64,000 nt of DNA, taken from assembly GCA_033725935.1 (NCBI GenBank), contig MU867093.1, positions 1 to 64,000 of the forward strand, written 5' to 3'. Below the pieces are notes generated by a model, which saw only the letters and a program-made list of their open reading frames with translations, was not told the DNA's origin and made no database searches. A program made the position numbers and the translations under genes. Within the stretch, counting starts at the first letter, position 1. Every line of letters begins with the position of its first letter. Of this stretch, positions 19,849 through 32,460 are shown piece after piece. The stretch is from Cladorrhinum sp. PSN259. Lineage: Eukaryota; Ascomycota; Sordariomycetes; Sordariales; Podosporaceae.

Positions 19849-20136
19849 ATGCTTAAACGTTTGTTAGCGTACTAAATGCCTAATTTAGACTTTCTTATGC
19901 CTATTTAACTTGTTTCTACACCTACTCGGCTTCTATTAATGCATTCCTGGCTCTTTTCTACGCCTGCTCGGTTTCTGTTGATGTATTCCTAACTCCTTTC
20001 TACGCATGCTGGATATCCGGACCTGCATAAGTAATTCCTTCCACCACTTACTATCTTCCGCAATAACCTTACGGTTATTTCTGTCCTTGGTTTTATGGGG
20101 CATGTACCAAGCTAACAAACCATAACGTTTAAGCAT
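19849..20136 (-). mobile_element. Short TIR element (MITE-like) carrying HNH-relic minisatellite, copy A
   Basis: It is flanked by TA on both sides (19847-19848, 20137-20138). The left end ATGCTTAAACGTTTGTTAGC is inverted at the right end, interrupted there by five bases. The interior on the minus strand contains a segment also found in the HNH relic (from GGATATCCAGCATGCGTAGA) with about two 42-bp units, TAG codons included. TA duplication and TIRs match Tc1/mariner-pogo style elements; there is no transposase, so it would need help in trans. Confidence 0.75.
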
Positions 20137-23100
20137 TAAATTGTAGAACCAGCTCTCGAGGTAGAGCTCAGGACAGTTTTACGCCAGGTTATACCGCAGC
20201 AGGGTGAAACCTTCGAAGACTAGGCGGGGATTATGCAGAGATACTGCAACAGTAGATCATTATAGCTTGTTGTTGTTTCGATTTAACGTCAGGGGGGACA
20301 ACGGCCGCTACGCAGCCGGGCCCAAACGGAACGGCGCCGTGTGGTGACGGGCTACCCGCAAGGACCTATATTTTATCCTGAAAGGTTGTGTACGATTTGC
20401 GCGATTTGATCGAAGAAATTGTCCCAAGAAAGTATCCGTGACTTCTTATAAAAGCCCTTTGAATCTGCTCGTCCGAGCAGGCTTCCACGGACTCAACTGT
20501 CACCTTGTGCGAGAGAATGAAGTGGATAAGTCTTTCCATTCGATGTTATGATTAGCTGATAGTCCTGCGGTAAATGGGTTGTCTGAAGACATCCCGAGCA
20601 AGGCGTAACATTATCACGAACATCGCTGGCCTCACGGCTATGACGGAGCTTCGTACGGGCGACTCCCTTCTGAGCCCAAAGGCGGAGTCGTGAGGCGGTG
20701 GCATTCAACGAGAGAGAGAGAGACGTGCCCGCCTAACCTACCTCACTATCGAACAGGCCCTCAGGCCCCGTATTCATGGAATTCTGCGGACTTTCGCTGG
20801 ACATTCTGAACCACGCGGTGTTTCGATTGCTTGTATCGCAATGGTGATGGTGACCCTGTTGGTTGTTGCAACTAGCAACTGGTCCACGTGCGGGGAATGA
20901 GGGTGTCATATTGGGCATCGGCGGTGCCCAGCTTTAGCACCCAAGTCTTCGACAATGATTGGTGGCATGATCTCCCAGGCCTGCCCAGTCAACTCGTTTC
21001 TTTCGTCAATTGACGTCCCAAAGCTTCACCGCCGTGCAGAAAGCGAGAAAAGTCCGATGACTGCACCGGGTAGGCACCCACCAATCCAAAAGAAACCAAA
21101 AAAGGAAAGGAAAAAGGAAAAAAAAGAAGAAGAAAAAGAAGAAGAAAAAGAAGAAGAAAAATGAGAAGAAAAAGAAGAAGAAAAAGAAGAAAAGAAGGAA
21201 AAAAGAAGAAAAGATGGGAAAAAGAAGAAAAGAAGGAAAAAAGAAAAAAAAAAGAGGCAAGTGTTTCCCACACGTTTCGTTTCACTGAAACAGCTGAAAT
21301 ACCCACTGGACCTGAACATGAAAATCAGGTTACCAGCTGAGGTCGCCAAAATAAAATAAAAAATATAAAAAATTTGCGGTTCCCGTCATATTCATCGAGC
21401 GCCATGTATGATGAATGGTGGATGCATCCAAACATGCTGACCTCCTAAAAAGCTAATTACCAAATCCACCATTTCTTACCGAACGTTCGCCAATACAACT
21501 AGCCATCCCTAATAAGAACCAGGGAGGGGAGACGAGGAGTCCTCAAACACCGGCACCGGCACCATCCTAAACTAGTACCTACCTACCAATCCGGGCCCTT
21601 TTGCCACGTGGCAGACGGTGCCGACCAGCGGTGGTTCGGTACCGGTATTCCGGGTCGTCCTGGCATCGATTGTGGGAATGAAGATCACATACGGATACTG
21701 GAGAGAGAGCACACATAACCTACCAGCGATCCCATCATGGATCATGATCAACAAAGACGGAATTTGCCGATTGCCGAGAGCTCTTCCCCCTATTTCCTTT
21801 TCTCTTCTCAAGAGTCAGTGTGTTCATTGCAATATCCCGGCAAACTACCCGTCCAGCAGGCTCCACGTCATTTTCATCTTTTCTCAAGTTCATGGCCCGG
21901 GGAGGGGGGCTCTTTTACCGATCTCTCGGCTATCATTAATTACCAACTCGTGAACTAGCAATTAGTTCAGGGTAACTAATAGGAACCAAACAAGGATTCC
22001 CATGCCTACATAAGACGGTGAGCGACAAAACTTGTACCATAACCGGACCAGTGTCAAAAATTCATATGTGGTCTCTGTGGCGTTCTAAAAAACCGTTTTA
22101 TTTGCACGGAACGCTCTCCGGTGATGATTAGGACGGAGTACTGGAGTAACACAAGCATCCCCGGTTTATCGCCCAATGTTGTTAATTTCGTGTTCTCCTC
22201 CCACTGTAAATCGTTTCAAGGCAATGACGATTTTGCCATACGCAGAATAGGCAAAATCTCATATTTGTTGTTACTGAGATTTTGTGTCTGCCAATCAATG
22301 ACAGGAATGTTTTTGTCGCCCGAGTTTCGTTGCTCAACCTATCACATGCATTCCCCCCCACCCGCTCTTCGGGCCCCCTTTTCGGCAGTACGGAAATCCG
22401 GTTGAATTTGTTGACAATAACTGAGCTTCCTATACGGGTAATTGCTGGCTGCAAAAAGTGAAAAGAAACTTGGTCAAAATTCTCGTGCAACATGCTTGCG
22501 GTAATTGTGAAACAAGAATTGAGTTGAGGGGGGTGGGGAAAATAATTCCGCGCACTCCCCCCGGCTATTTCAGGAAAATGCAATCGAGAAATTCCTCCAA
22601 AACTCACCCCAGGCTGCATATACAATATATTGAAGATTGCCAGATTTGTCGATTTTCGCTCGCCTGTTGCCGTTCGTTTATAATGTACGTGCAGTATGTA
22701 CTGTCGATCATTGCGCACTTGGCGATAATCGGTACCTTGTGGCCGGGTAAAAGTCCCTCAGGAGCGTGCGTGTAAGGTATCTGCAGGGCCTGGGCGTGTT
22801 CGACATATTGCACATGGCGAGCGGAAATGGTGGGGGACAGGTTGAGGTGTTTGAGATGATCCTTTTCGCCTGGTTGACTTTTTTTTGAGACGCCGCTGTC
22901 GTACGAATATGACAAGTCATAAGTTGAGGGACAAGAATGTCGACAGCAGGCTTGCCGGGGGCCATCCATCCCGCATCTGTCAAACATCATCATCCCTGAG
23001 AACGTGCATAATCACACGCGCGCACTCAGTCTTTCTGCACAGACTTTTCCCTTCTGCAGTTTCCTGGTTCAGTTACCTCGATTTGGAAGAAAAGGCTGAC

Positions 23101-25475
23101 GCCACAAAAAGACACCACACCACCGCTTTGCTTTGTCCGACATCAAAACTGCGCCAAGAGAAAAGAAAAGGAAAAAAGGGGTATGACACCGAGTGTGTAT
23201 TGCGTAACGGCCAGTGTTGGGTATGACTGCATGATATACTCCATACGTATAAACTCGGTCAGCTTAACAAAAAAAAAAAAAGGGTGTTTCGGCAATGTCA
23301 GAAGCAAATATGAAGATGAAAAAATGGTTTTCACAAAAACCAGCCGAAGACCCGAAAAAACCGATACACCGAACAGAGAGCCGTGAGAAATTCCACCGCA
23401 AAACAGCCAATGAAATGCGGGGACTCCACGCCAATCGAAACGGAGTATTTCCCCAACTTTGTGGAAGGGGTGGATACACCGTGTGGACATGCGGTTTGGT
23501 TTTATCTAGTCTTAGCGTCGTTAAGCGGATGCGAACTATGTCTGTTTTCATCTTTTTTTTATAACCTTTTTTTATACATAGACTCTTTGAATGATTTACC
23601 AGCTTGGTCCAGGATCAGACTCCCACGGAGTGAGCATCAATCTCATTCTCTAACGAAAACCCGGAGCTTGGGCCGAACAAAGAGACCTGCGTGTCGGGAT
23701 CGCACGGTCGCCGGGAAATATTTGCCATTTGCGGTTGAGACAACCGAAACAAAAGTCCGTTATAATCACGGTGTAACCAAACCTCTTAGGCGAGCGCTAA
23801 ACCTGTATTAGCGAAATCTTTAGGTAAGTCTCACACTGTCTTCCGATTCGCACTGTCATCATCATTTTGACGAATTATCATCAACTTCAAACCAAGAGAG
23901 ACTCAACAAGATTGAACATTTGAGAAATAAAGCTACATTCTGCAAAATGCCACCCATTTCTATTTACAGAAATATATTTTTAAAGTTTACATTACCGCAA
24001 TCGGGCGTGAATTCTGTTGTTGAAGCTGGACCTTTCCCACCCCGTGATTTTAACCATTTCGACCGAAACAGACAAGACTACCCCACTATACTCACAGACC
24101 TCTCACACTTCTCTTCTCAGCCTGCCATGCAGTGCACGGTAATTGTGGTTAGCACCTTGACAGGTGCATGTTCCAACACACTTTGAGCCTAGCGGAGGCC
24201 CATGTCAAATTGCTGAATTTGGAAGTGTTGGAGACGGGATGCCACAGCATCAACGACAATTTTTTTTGGTTGTGTAAAAAAGATGTTGGTTCGCCCCGTT
24301 TCAGCATCTTGCTTTCTCTCCTGTGACGGTGCAACTCTCGGTCCCTCTGTGACATATGTCCCCTCACTGGGTGCTACCCCCTCAAGGCCCCCATACTGCC
24401 AATGCTACTCTGCCTTGCATTAGAGGCTCTTGACTTGTCCCAAAGAAACAACAAGATCGCGGGGAGCTATTGGGAAAAGCTTTGGCCATGTCCAGGTTGG
24501 CATGGGGAAGCAGATGAAACCAATGACATCCCAGGGCTGAGAGGGTCACCGAAGCAGGGGCAAAGAAATTGACCACACCGTCTGGGTTAGGCTGATGGGA
24601 TGCTGACTGCAGGATGTAAGTTTGAGATGCACTCCTATCCCGCCGTCATTATCGTGTGCTTTTTCTTTTTCTTTTGCCGTCCCGTCGGTTGATGATCTTG
24701 ATTGCGCTGAAAGATAAAAGATTCCGATGATCCGGCGGCGCCAAGATCTCGGCTGAGAAACGCCACAGGGGACAGTCAGTGTAGGGTGCGGTGTAGGGTA
24801 TGCATGGAAGCAATAAGTAATCCAAAAAAGAATATAACCTCCGAACTATCGACGTCGACACAGAATTGGCGGAAAGCCAAACCACGAATGGCTGAAAAGG
24901 GTTCATGGATGGCGGTGGGGAATCGTGTGCAATCGATGTTCTGGGCCCACACTCCACTCCCAGGCTGTGATCCCGGGTCTGCAATCCCGGCTTGCAATCC
25001 CGGCTGGCTCGTGGGTGGGGTCGTCCTGGGAAGCTGCCAAGTACGTAAATGCAGGTTATGGCCTGCAGGAGGGTCCATTAAGATCCACCCTCGAGGGATT
25101 CTAGCCTGAAAGATGCAAAATGAGGGGAGAAGCTCGTGGTGGTGCCCGTACCTTCCTGGACCTGCAGCTGTGATACAACTAGATGGGAGCTCCCCTCTCC
25201 TCGGTCCCTTCCGACCCCCCATTGCTGGATTCCCTTCCCTTTGATGCGACTCTGAGTGCGTGCAACTCGCTTCCAATCTTTTGAGACCTCATGGGAATTG
25301 TTGAGTTACCCTGACGAGACCATCAACCGGGTAACTGGAACTCGAGTCGAAACGTCCATCCTTGCCATCTCGCCACCCCCGCCGACTCAGAATCTCTCCA
25401 GTTTCCCGACAATCTCTCGCCTTTTTTTTCCAACCTGAGAAGCCAACAAACACTACGGTCAAAAACACGGCAGAG
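20137..25475. other. 5.3-kb gene-poor region
   Basis: No convincing gene was found. A TATAAAAG at 20450 is followed by no frame. A purine (GAA)n tract spans about 21085-21260. A duplicated TGCAATCCCGGCT motif lies near 24980-25005, about 480 bases upstream of the WD40-like gene and probably part of its promoter. Short frames on both strands lack coding character. Confidence 0.45.
21085..21260. repeat. (GAA)n purine tract
   Basis: About 175 bases of almost pure purine strand built from AAGAAGAAAAAG units. Such tracts can form triplex DNA; no gene is involved. Confidence 0.9.
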
Positions 25476-27368
25476 ATGGATCCATACGCTTCATACGCCA
25501 CCAGTGATGGCCTGGATGAGATGGTGTAAGTTTGGGACACCTGCAGGTCTCACTCCCAGACAGATTGACTGACGACTCGGGCCAGGGACAAATTGAACCG
25601 TCTGGACGCTGGAAGCTCGCGTCATACACACATGGTTTCTTCGATAGATGAGCGATTTGACCAATATGACCCCATCTCAGGAAACAACCTCCACCCACCC
25701 ATCCCTCGCATGCCCGACTGGTATCCTGGTGACAACGAGACACTTCGACCTCACTCGAGGGGCAAACCCACACTCGTTCGCAGAAACTCGCAGGCTTCCG
25801 AGAGACGACCATCCCGGGGTTCCACCGCAGCCTACAGCTTGTACCCCGCCGCCCGACCACCGATCCCTACCAAGCCTCTTCCAGCTGTACCATCTCTCCC
25901 AGTGCTCACCAAAGACCGTCGGATATCTAGGCAGGGTTCGTTCAACGGCTCGGTGACCTCTGGCGACAGCTCAAGGTATTCAGTCTCATCCAAGGCCGGC
26001 TCACTGGAGCGAACTTTGTCAAATGGCTGTTCCTCGCCCACCGGCACTGTTCACTACAGTGCAATGGGTCGGCCGCCTCTCACGGAGGATGAACGTGCCA
26101 TGTTCAGGTCTGAGAGACCTCGTGCTGCTTCACTCATCAAAGTCGTTCCATGGAAATCCCTCTCTTCAAACGAGAAACCTACAAAGGACCCTTCGGTCTA
26201 CTTCTTCGACATTTCAACAACCTCGGCGACCTTGGCAAGCAAGCACGGCAACAACATCATCAAAATCTGGTCTACCGGCTCAGGTGAGGTACAAGCGGCC
26301 ATCAAGATATCCTGTTACACCACTGCTCAGCCACGCTCTCGCGAATACTTTGTCCGCAGCCATGGCATTCTCTCGGAGCCAACAAACATGATCGCTATCG
26401 CCGCCGGGTTTGGCGACTCCCTCGAGATTTGGGATTGGGGCAAGAAGAAACGTTTGCAGACCATCGACAAGGCCGACCGGTGGGCTTCGGTCCGATCAAA
26501 TGTTATGGAGTCTAATTGGTCACCCCTAATTACCTATCGCGGGAATGACGACAAGCTCGATCTCTGGAGGCCCTCAAACGGTAGAAAACCATTCAAACTG
26601 CTCCGCTCCATCGATCTCCGAGCCGCTGGCCTCCCGGTGCTCCAAAAGTATCCAGAGCTTGCCTTTTCCGCGACTGGTCCACTCCTCGTCACCGCCTCGG
26701 GTCCCCGCCCGCCCAGGCTTGGCCACCCCCCTCCCGAACGCGAAACCTTACTTGTCGCCTGGGAGATCCACGACGATGCTCCTTCTAAACCTTATAAAGT
26801 GGTAGAGCCTTGGCAGCACACCGAACTTGACACCGCCCTCCCTTCTGGGCTCGCCACATACGGGTCCGTCGCTGTATCGATCTGGATCCCGGCATCCTAC
26901 CGAGCCATTCCTGTCCCTGCTGCCCGTGGCGGCAACGGATACAACCTTGCACCCGTAGCCGTGCCTTTCCGATATGTCCTTGTCTGGGACTTTGCTGCTT
27001 CTTCGACAAAGACTTTTAGGATCCCCAACACTATGTCGTGCGTCTCTCCCGACTGCCGATTATTGGCTTACTGCGACTCGAGAGGCGTAGAGTCTGGTGC
27101 TAGAGGATGTATGGCTCTGCTCGATGCGATGACTGGAAATCAACTGTGGTGCTGGCCCGACCCGGATGCGACCGCTGCCGAGGTGGCGAATGCTGGTTTC
27201 GATCAGCTGGCCAACCTGAACAAGGTTACCGAGATGTGCTTCAGTGCTGATGGTGGGTTCTTGTTCGTCGGTGATAGTGAGGGCAAGGTTGGCGTGTTTG
27301 AGGTCAGGGATCAGAGTGAGAGAAACGGGTCGATCAGTTTATATCCTGTGAACAGTAGCAGCCAGTGA
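25476..27368 (+). CDS. WD40-like beta-propeller protein
   Basis: Exons 25476-25525 and 25586-27368 give 610 residues (MDPYASYATSDGLDEMV joined to DKLNRLDAG). Residues 1-170 are Pro/Ser/Arg-rich and probably disordered. The remainder reads as degenerate WD40 blades: FDISTTSATLASKHGNNIIKIW, SLEIWDWGKKKRLQTI, DKLDLWRP, FRYVLVWDFAASSTKTF, LLAYCDSRG and a closing blade ending FVGDSEGKVGVFEV. No signal peptide or membrane helix. It probably acts as a cytoplasmic or nuclear scaffold; its partner is unknown. Third-position GC and an orderly intron support a normal housekeeping-type gene. Confidence 0.8.
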
Positions 27369-28253
27369 TGGGTTTGTTTCTGTTCCAACTTTTTTTGTTT
27401 GTCTGCTGGCCTTGATGATTTTATGAGGATACCCCCCCGTTTTCTTTATGCTTTTCTTTTGCTATCATACGGCGTTTCTTGGACTTGGAGGAAAGGGGTG
27501 AAGGGAGAATGAGGAAGAGGAAGAGGAAAATTACCAGCACACAGTCATCTGGGCAAAGATATATTGCAAACCGGGATATTTATATATCGTCGCATAATAA
27601 GACGATCAAGAGAGGAAAGGAAGGGGATATACACATGTCCGGCCGACATAACGTGGTTTTTATTTTTGTCGGGCCTGGTTTACTGATGTCATTTCTTGTT
27701 GTTATTATTGTTACCCACTGTATCAAGTATTACTACCTACTACACTCATCTATCAGAACAAGAGAGAAAGATGTTTTAATTCCAGACAAAAGTTTGCAAC
27801 ATGATGGTCTGAAACGTCCAAGGGACTGACCCCCAATCAGTGCTATCTGTTTGCCGTAATTGGTACCACGAACGCCTGAGAATAGTTGGAGCGAATCTCC
27901 AATATGACATGATGAGGAGGAGTTTATTGCAACAATTGATGCCCCATGTATATGCCATATAGTGGGATCTTGGCAGGGTAAGCGGGCACTGTTGAGCCCA
28001 CGATCTATATATACCTAGCGTAAACTAAGTTTTTTAGGTTAAAAAACCAATTATAAACGGGTCTAGACTGTAAGGAGAAGAAAAAATAAAGAAGCAAAAA
28101 AAAAAAAAGGGGGGGGGGGGGGGGGGGTTCCTTAAAGGGACCTGTAAAAAAAAATGGAAAAAAATTTGGAGAATATATTTTTAAAAAAAACACAATTTAA
28201 ATAAATTAAAAACAAAAAAACAAATAACATGAANNNNNNNNNNCCCACCCAAC

Positions 28254-28292
<39 letters not shown>

Positions 28293-29222
28293 CGGCGCCC
28301 CCCCCCCCCCCCCCCTTCAAGGGACCTGTAGAGATCTATGGCAAAAAATTTGGAGAATAGATGTTTACAATAAACACATTTTAAAGTTATTTAGAACCAG
28401 AAAACGATATACATGTATCTCCCCATGTGGAGATCCGCGCCCATAGATACCTAATAATGGGTGGCGGTCGGAGGATTCGTTTATTTGTCTATAAAATACC
28501 CTCAGTAGCTCTTCTTTGCAGTCTGTATTCACTCCCGGTGCAGGTTGTTTATCAGAATTGGATTGCTTCAAATAACTGACTTGGGAACTGGTTAATGCTC
28601 CACTCTCGCTGGTGTGTGATGATGATCTCGTGTTGAAGCCTGCACAAGACCTAGGTGCTTCTGGTGTCCCCCTCTGGCTCTGGTCAATAAGAACAATCTC
28701 TTCTGCCGGAACAAGGACAAATAATCAATAACCTCACACGGGCGGGTGGGCTGTAAATCGCGTCAATTTGTTCGAGGCAGAGAACACGTCATCTTCTGGT
28801 GTTCTGTCCATCGCAGTGGGGTGCAAGGACATGCTTGGCTATGTACCCCTCTTTTGGTGGCACGATCGATATATTAGTCATATCCTGCCCATTAAATTTT
28901 GTTGTCTAGTGTGTGTTCAAATGGGATTTCAACAAAGGTAACGGATTGAAAACTTTCCATATCTGCCCAACAGACCGCCGCCCTAGGAAAAGATTCGGGT
29001 GAGGCCGGCCCCGTCCCTACCAACTTTTAGCGGCTAGACTAATAACTGTCTGTACGGATTACTGAAACAGCTCTAACCTCAACTTGAATCAAAAACACTC
29101 GCGAGAAGACGGGACGTGCTTCCGGAATCACCCGGCTCCAGCCACTCCATCCTTCATTACTTGAAGCCAACCATTCTCTCACGACACACCCATCTTGCAA
29201 ACCGTACTTTTGCACTCCGAAA
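27369..29222. other. Intergenic with assembly gap
   Basis: 3' flank of the WD40-like gene, then AT-rich DNA, a scaffold gap at 28234-28243 with flanking homopolymers, and about 900 bases of non-coding sequence upstream of the hydrolase gene. No RNA gene recognised. Confidence 0.5.
28108..28400. other. Scaffold gap with duplicated, low-quality edges
   Basis: Ten Ns occupy 28234-28243. On the left a G-run leads into AAGGGACCTGTAAAAAAAAA...; on the right a C-run leads into AAGGGACCTGTAGAGATCTA.... The two roughly 90-base stretches align end to end, but the left copy has many bases replaced by A. This is the signature of two contig ends covering the same DNA, not of a biological repeat. Confidence 0.8.
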
Positions 29223-30194
29223 ATGTCTAATCTCCCAACACTCGTCCTCGTCCACGGCTCTTGGCACGGGCCCATCTGCTACGACCCCATCATCAAGCTC
29301 CTGCAGGGGAAGCACAAGCTGAAATGCATCGCAATCACCCTCCCGTCGACGACGGGCAACCCAGACGCAACTCTCAAGGACGACATCGACACCGCCCGCG
29401 AAGCAATCTCTCATGAAACGGACGCCGGGCGCGACGTAATCGTCATTGCCCACTCCTTCGGCGGCATGGTTAGCAACAGCGCCCTCAGGGGTTTCGCGCA
29501 ACCGCGAGACGCCGTCGAGACCAGCCCGTCTGCGACCACGGGGCACGTCATCGGCCTGGTTCTCATCGCCTCCGGCTTCACCCTGACAGGGCTGGCCTTT
29601 CTGGACCTCTTCTTCGGCCGCCCGCCCCCCTTTTTGCGCGCCAACAAGGCGACCGGCTTGGCCGAACTCGTCGTGCCTCCGCGCGAGCTCTTCTACCACG
29701 ACTTGCCGGAAGACGAGGCAGAGTATTGGGTTTCCCAGCTCACCAGCCAGAGCCTCAAGGCCTTGTCGGAGGGCGGCGAGCATGCGTACGCCGGTTGGCT
29801 GAACGTGCCGGTGTGGTATATTGGTACCGTCGAAGACCGGGGCATGCCGGTGCTAGCCCAGCGGATGTTAGTAGGCATGGCGAGGGAGATGGGCGGCAAC
29901 GTGGTGCACCGGGAGATGCAGACGAGCCACTCGCCCTTCTTGAGCAAGCCAGAGGAGACAGTGGCGATTATACTCGAGGCCGTTGAAGCGTTTACAGGCA
30001 ACAAGAAGGTGGGAGGCGCGCCGGCGAGGACAGGATCAGGAAACGCGGTCGCCGCCATGCCGGAAGCAAGACTCATGCAGCCCCTCACCTGGTTCAAATT
30101 CGGGCTGCCGCTGGTCTTTGGCCGGATGCTGGGACGGGGAGTTCTCATCTTTGGCTTCGGCAGGAGGGTGTGGAGGTCCATATTTGGGCGGTAA
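29223..30194 (+). CDS. Alpha/beta-hydrolase, esterase-like (MES/HNL-type fold)
   Basis: A 323-residue single-exon gene. It shows the oxyanion motif LVHGSWHGP near residue 10, the nucleophile elbow AHSFGG (Ser of the triad) and a C-terminal His in TSHSPFLSKPEE, with an acidic candidate in GTVEDRGMP. This spacing matches plant methylesterase/hydroxynitrile-lyase-like and bacterial small alpha/beta hydrolases (usually about 240-270 aa). The extra 60 residues at the C-terminus are basic and hydrophobic (LMQPLTWFKFGLPLVFGRML...) and may be a membrane anchor or targeting tail. Substrate unknown. Confidence 0.8.
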   Translation: MSNLPTLVLVHGSWHGPICYDPIIKLLQGKHKLKCIAITLPSTTGNPDATLKDDIDTAREAISHETDAGRDVIVIAHSFGGMVSNSALRGFAQPRDAVETSPSATTGHVIGLVLIASGFTLTGLAFLDLFFGRPPPFLRANKATGLAELVVPPRELFYHDLPEDEAEYWVSQLTSQSLKALSEGGEHAYAGWLNVPVWYIGTVEDRGMPVLAQRMLVGMAREMGGNVVHREMQTSHSPFLSKPEETVAIILEAVEAFTGNKKVGGAPARTGSGNAVAAMPEARLMQPLTWFKFGLPLVFGRMLGRGVLIFGFGRRVWRSIFGR

Positions 30195-31241
30195 GATCCG
30201 TGCCCGGGGACTGGGCTATGCGTTTTTTTTTGGGGGGACTTTTTCGGCGTTTATCGGTTGTTACGCATAAAAGGGGCATTTTTGGACACAATGTACAGTA
30301 AATACTAATCACCACTCAACAAACATTAATCATACAACTTTGATCATCTCTCGGCTCATTAGCGACTCTAGCAAAGCCATGCCGTTGCCCCCATTTTCAT
30401 TTTTTTTTTTTTTATAGAATGCCACTTGGATGACATTCCGCAGGTCCTGCCCAGCCGGAAACGTTCTCCTCAGATTATCCACAATCACCTCAGGTCTTCT
30501 AAAATATCTTTTCACACTCAGGGGCAGCTGTATTTCAGGTTGATTGAATCCGAGGTTTGGCAGGCGTCTGCAAAAGAGTTTGCCAATGAGCCTGACTTTG
30601 TGACGCGACGGCTAATTACACCTCGGGATTTCATGTTGCACATGCTTACGGTACAGTACCTACCTACCTAGTAAATAAATCTTTCCACCTCATCCTGCCA
30701 AATGATGATTTCCTATCGCCGACACGATCAAAGACAACTTTCTTTCTCCGCCGATCGAATTTTTGGCACTGGCACATGGGGTTTTTAAGATTCTCTTTCA
30801 AGAATCAGTTTGGCTCTATTCATACAAATACCCACGGTCAGAAAGGGCTAAAACATGCTGGCTTCGCGGGGTGTCACACAAGTAGGGATCATTCGGTACG
30901 ACGGACGTAGAAAAAAAAAAAAACTCACAAAATAAATCCATCTGTACCACTTCTAGTGTCTCGTGTAGTTTATAGTCGTTGTCGTCGACATTATATTAAG
31001 CTACAGTTTATACATGGGCAGCCTCAGATAGCGCGGTGCATCTCTTGCTCCTTCCTAATCAATGTCCCAATTCCAATATATAACTCCAATCCATAACCAT
31101 TTCCAAAGGTACCAATCTTTCCGACCCAAAATTTAGCCCATGCCCGAGCAATGTCCGTCCGGATCCATCCGATGCGCCTGCCGCCCATACAACCTTAAGC
31201 GACTCCCTCTCCCTCAACGAGTGCGACGACGGCGCCTCCCC
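30195..31241. other. Intergenic between convergent genes
   Basis: 3' flanks of the hydrolase and of the minus-strand receptor gene. No gene, tRNA or repeat recognised; an A-run lies at 30911-30924. Confidence 0.45.
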
Positions 31242-32460
31242 CTATCTCGCCTCCTCGGCCTCCCTCGTTTTGTGCCGCCGTGCCCCGACGGCGGCGTCTG
31301 AGGAGAATGCTACCGCATACAGTTCGGTCTCGCTGTATCGGGGCCGATTCTGAGGCCCGCGAGCACCGCTAATATCCTCCTCGTCCGACAACGTCGATCC
31401 GTAGGGAGAGGCAGAAAGGCCAGGGAAGAAACGCACAACGATAGGCTTCATGGTGGTCAAGCAGGCGCAAATAATGGCAATGTTGATCTCCGATGTGTTC
31501 CAGTTTGCTGTGCTAGCTGCGTACCACAAGACGTCACCTCTATCCGCCTTGATGGCCACGGCAAGGAGGACCGCTCGCACCAACGAGATGATGCATACGC
31601 TGCAGCAAGCTTGTTAGTCTTTATACGCCAAGGGAGAAAGTAGGAGTGAAAAGCCATACCTAAAGGCCAAAAGGAAGACAACAACAAGACATATCTTTTC
31701 GGGACGAGAAGTCCGGATTTTCGAGATGACCGTCAGTGGCAGGGTGAAGATTAGAAAGTCGGTCACAATGTTCAGGCCGGCGTGGGTCCAGTATACGGAC
31801 GATGGATGGCAATAAGCCGTCTTCCGTTTCTCAAAGTCCCAGAAGGCATCGAACGGAACGCAGGCCGTGGCAAGCGTCGCAAGGATGAAAGCGTGGCTGA
31901 CGAGCACAACGGCGAGCATGATTTTAGCGGCGAGACGGACTCGAGCGTAGGAGAGAACGCGGATGTACAAACATAGAACCGACAGTTTGGTGAAGGTCAT
32001 GCTGAGGACATAGATGATAGTGCTGATGATGCTGAGCTAGTTTCGACATATCAGCACTTGGAATCGGTGAGTAGCAAGTGTCAACTGACTTTGAAGAACA
32101 TCATTAAATCGTATGCGTCGACGTAGATCGTGTGCTTTCCTAAGCCATGGCCAAGTTCTGGGCAGTGCAAGACCTGGTTAGCGCAAACAAGGTATGCGGT
32201 GACGGACCGGTCCGGATGAGCTCACCGAGTCCCACGCAAACCGTAAGGCCGATGGAGCACACAAACGCAGCTAGGATGAACCAATCCTCCAGGCCAAAGA
32301 CGCGAAGAATGCCAGCCCGAGCCCAGATGCGGAGGCAGACAGCGAGAGTCGCCACGCCGAGGGCGACAGCAGAGTAGGGAGCTGCCGATTGTCCATTCCA
32401 CTCATTCGGATCCGGGTGCGACAAGAGCGGCGGCGGATCCAGAGTCGTTGAGTTGGACAT
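31242..32460 (-). CDS. PTH11-type/rhodopsin-domain fungal seven-helix membrane protein
   Basis: Four exons on the minus strand (32226-32460, 32090-32157, 31660-32036, 31242-31599) join in frame to 345 residues. The protein starts MSNSTTLDPPPLLSHPDP and has the hallmarks of the fungal rhodopsin-like (PF20684, PTH11-related) family: first helix, CLRIWAR, EDWFILAAFVCSIG, LGHGLGKHTIYVD, the KLSVLCLYIRV helix, the FWDF...CHPSSVYWTHAGLNIVTDFLIFTLPLTVI helices, SLVRAVLL and the closing NTSEINIAIICACLTTMKPIVVRFFP. No N-terminal CFEM domain. Members are plasma-membrane proteins sensing surfaces or nutrients; a ligand cannot be inferred. Confidence 0.85.

Noticed and set aside
24776..25276. 166-residue minus-strand open frame upstream of the WD40-like gene
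   Set aside because: Pro/Gly/His-rich low-information sequence with no domain, overlapping the likely promoter; treated as chance.
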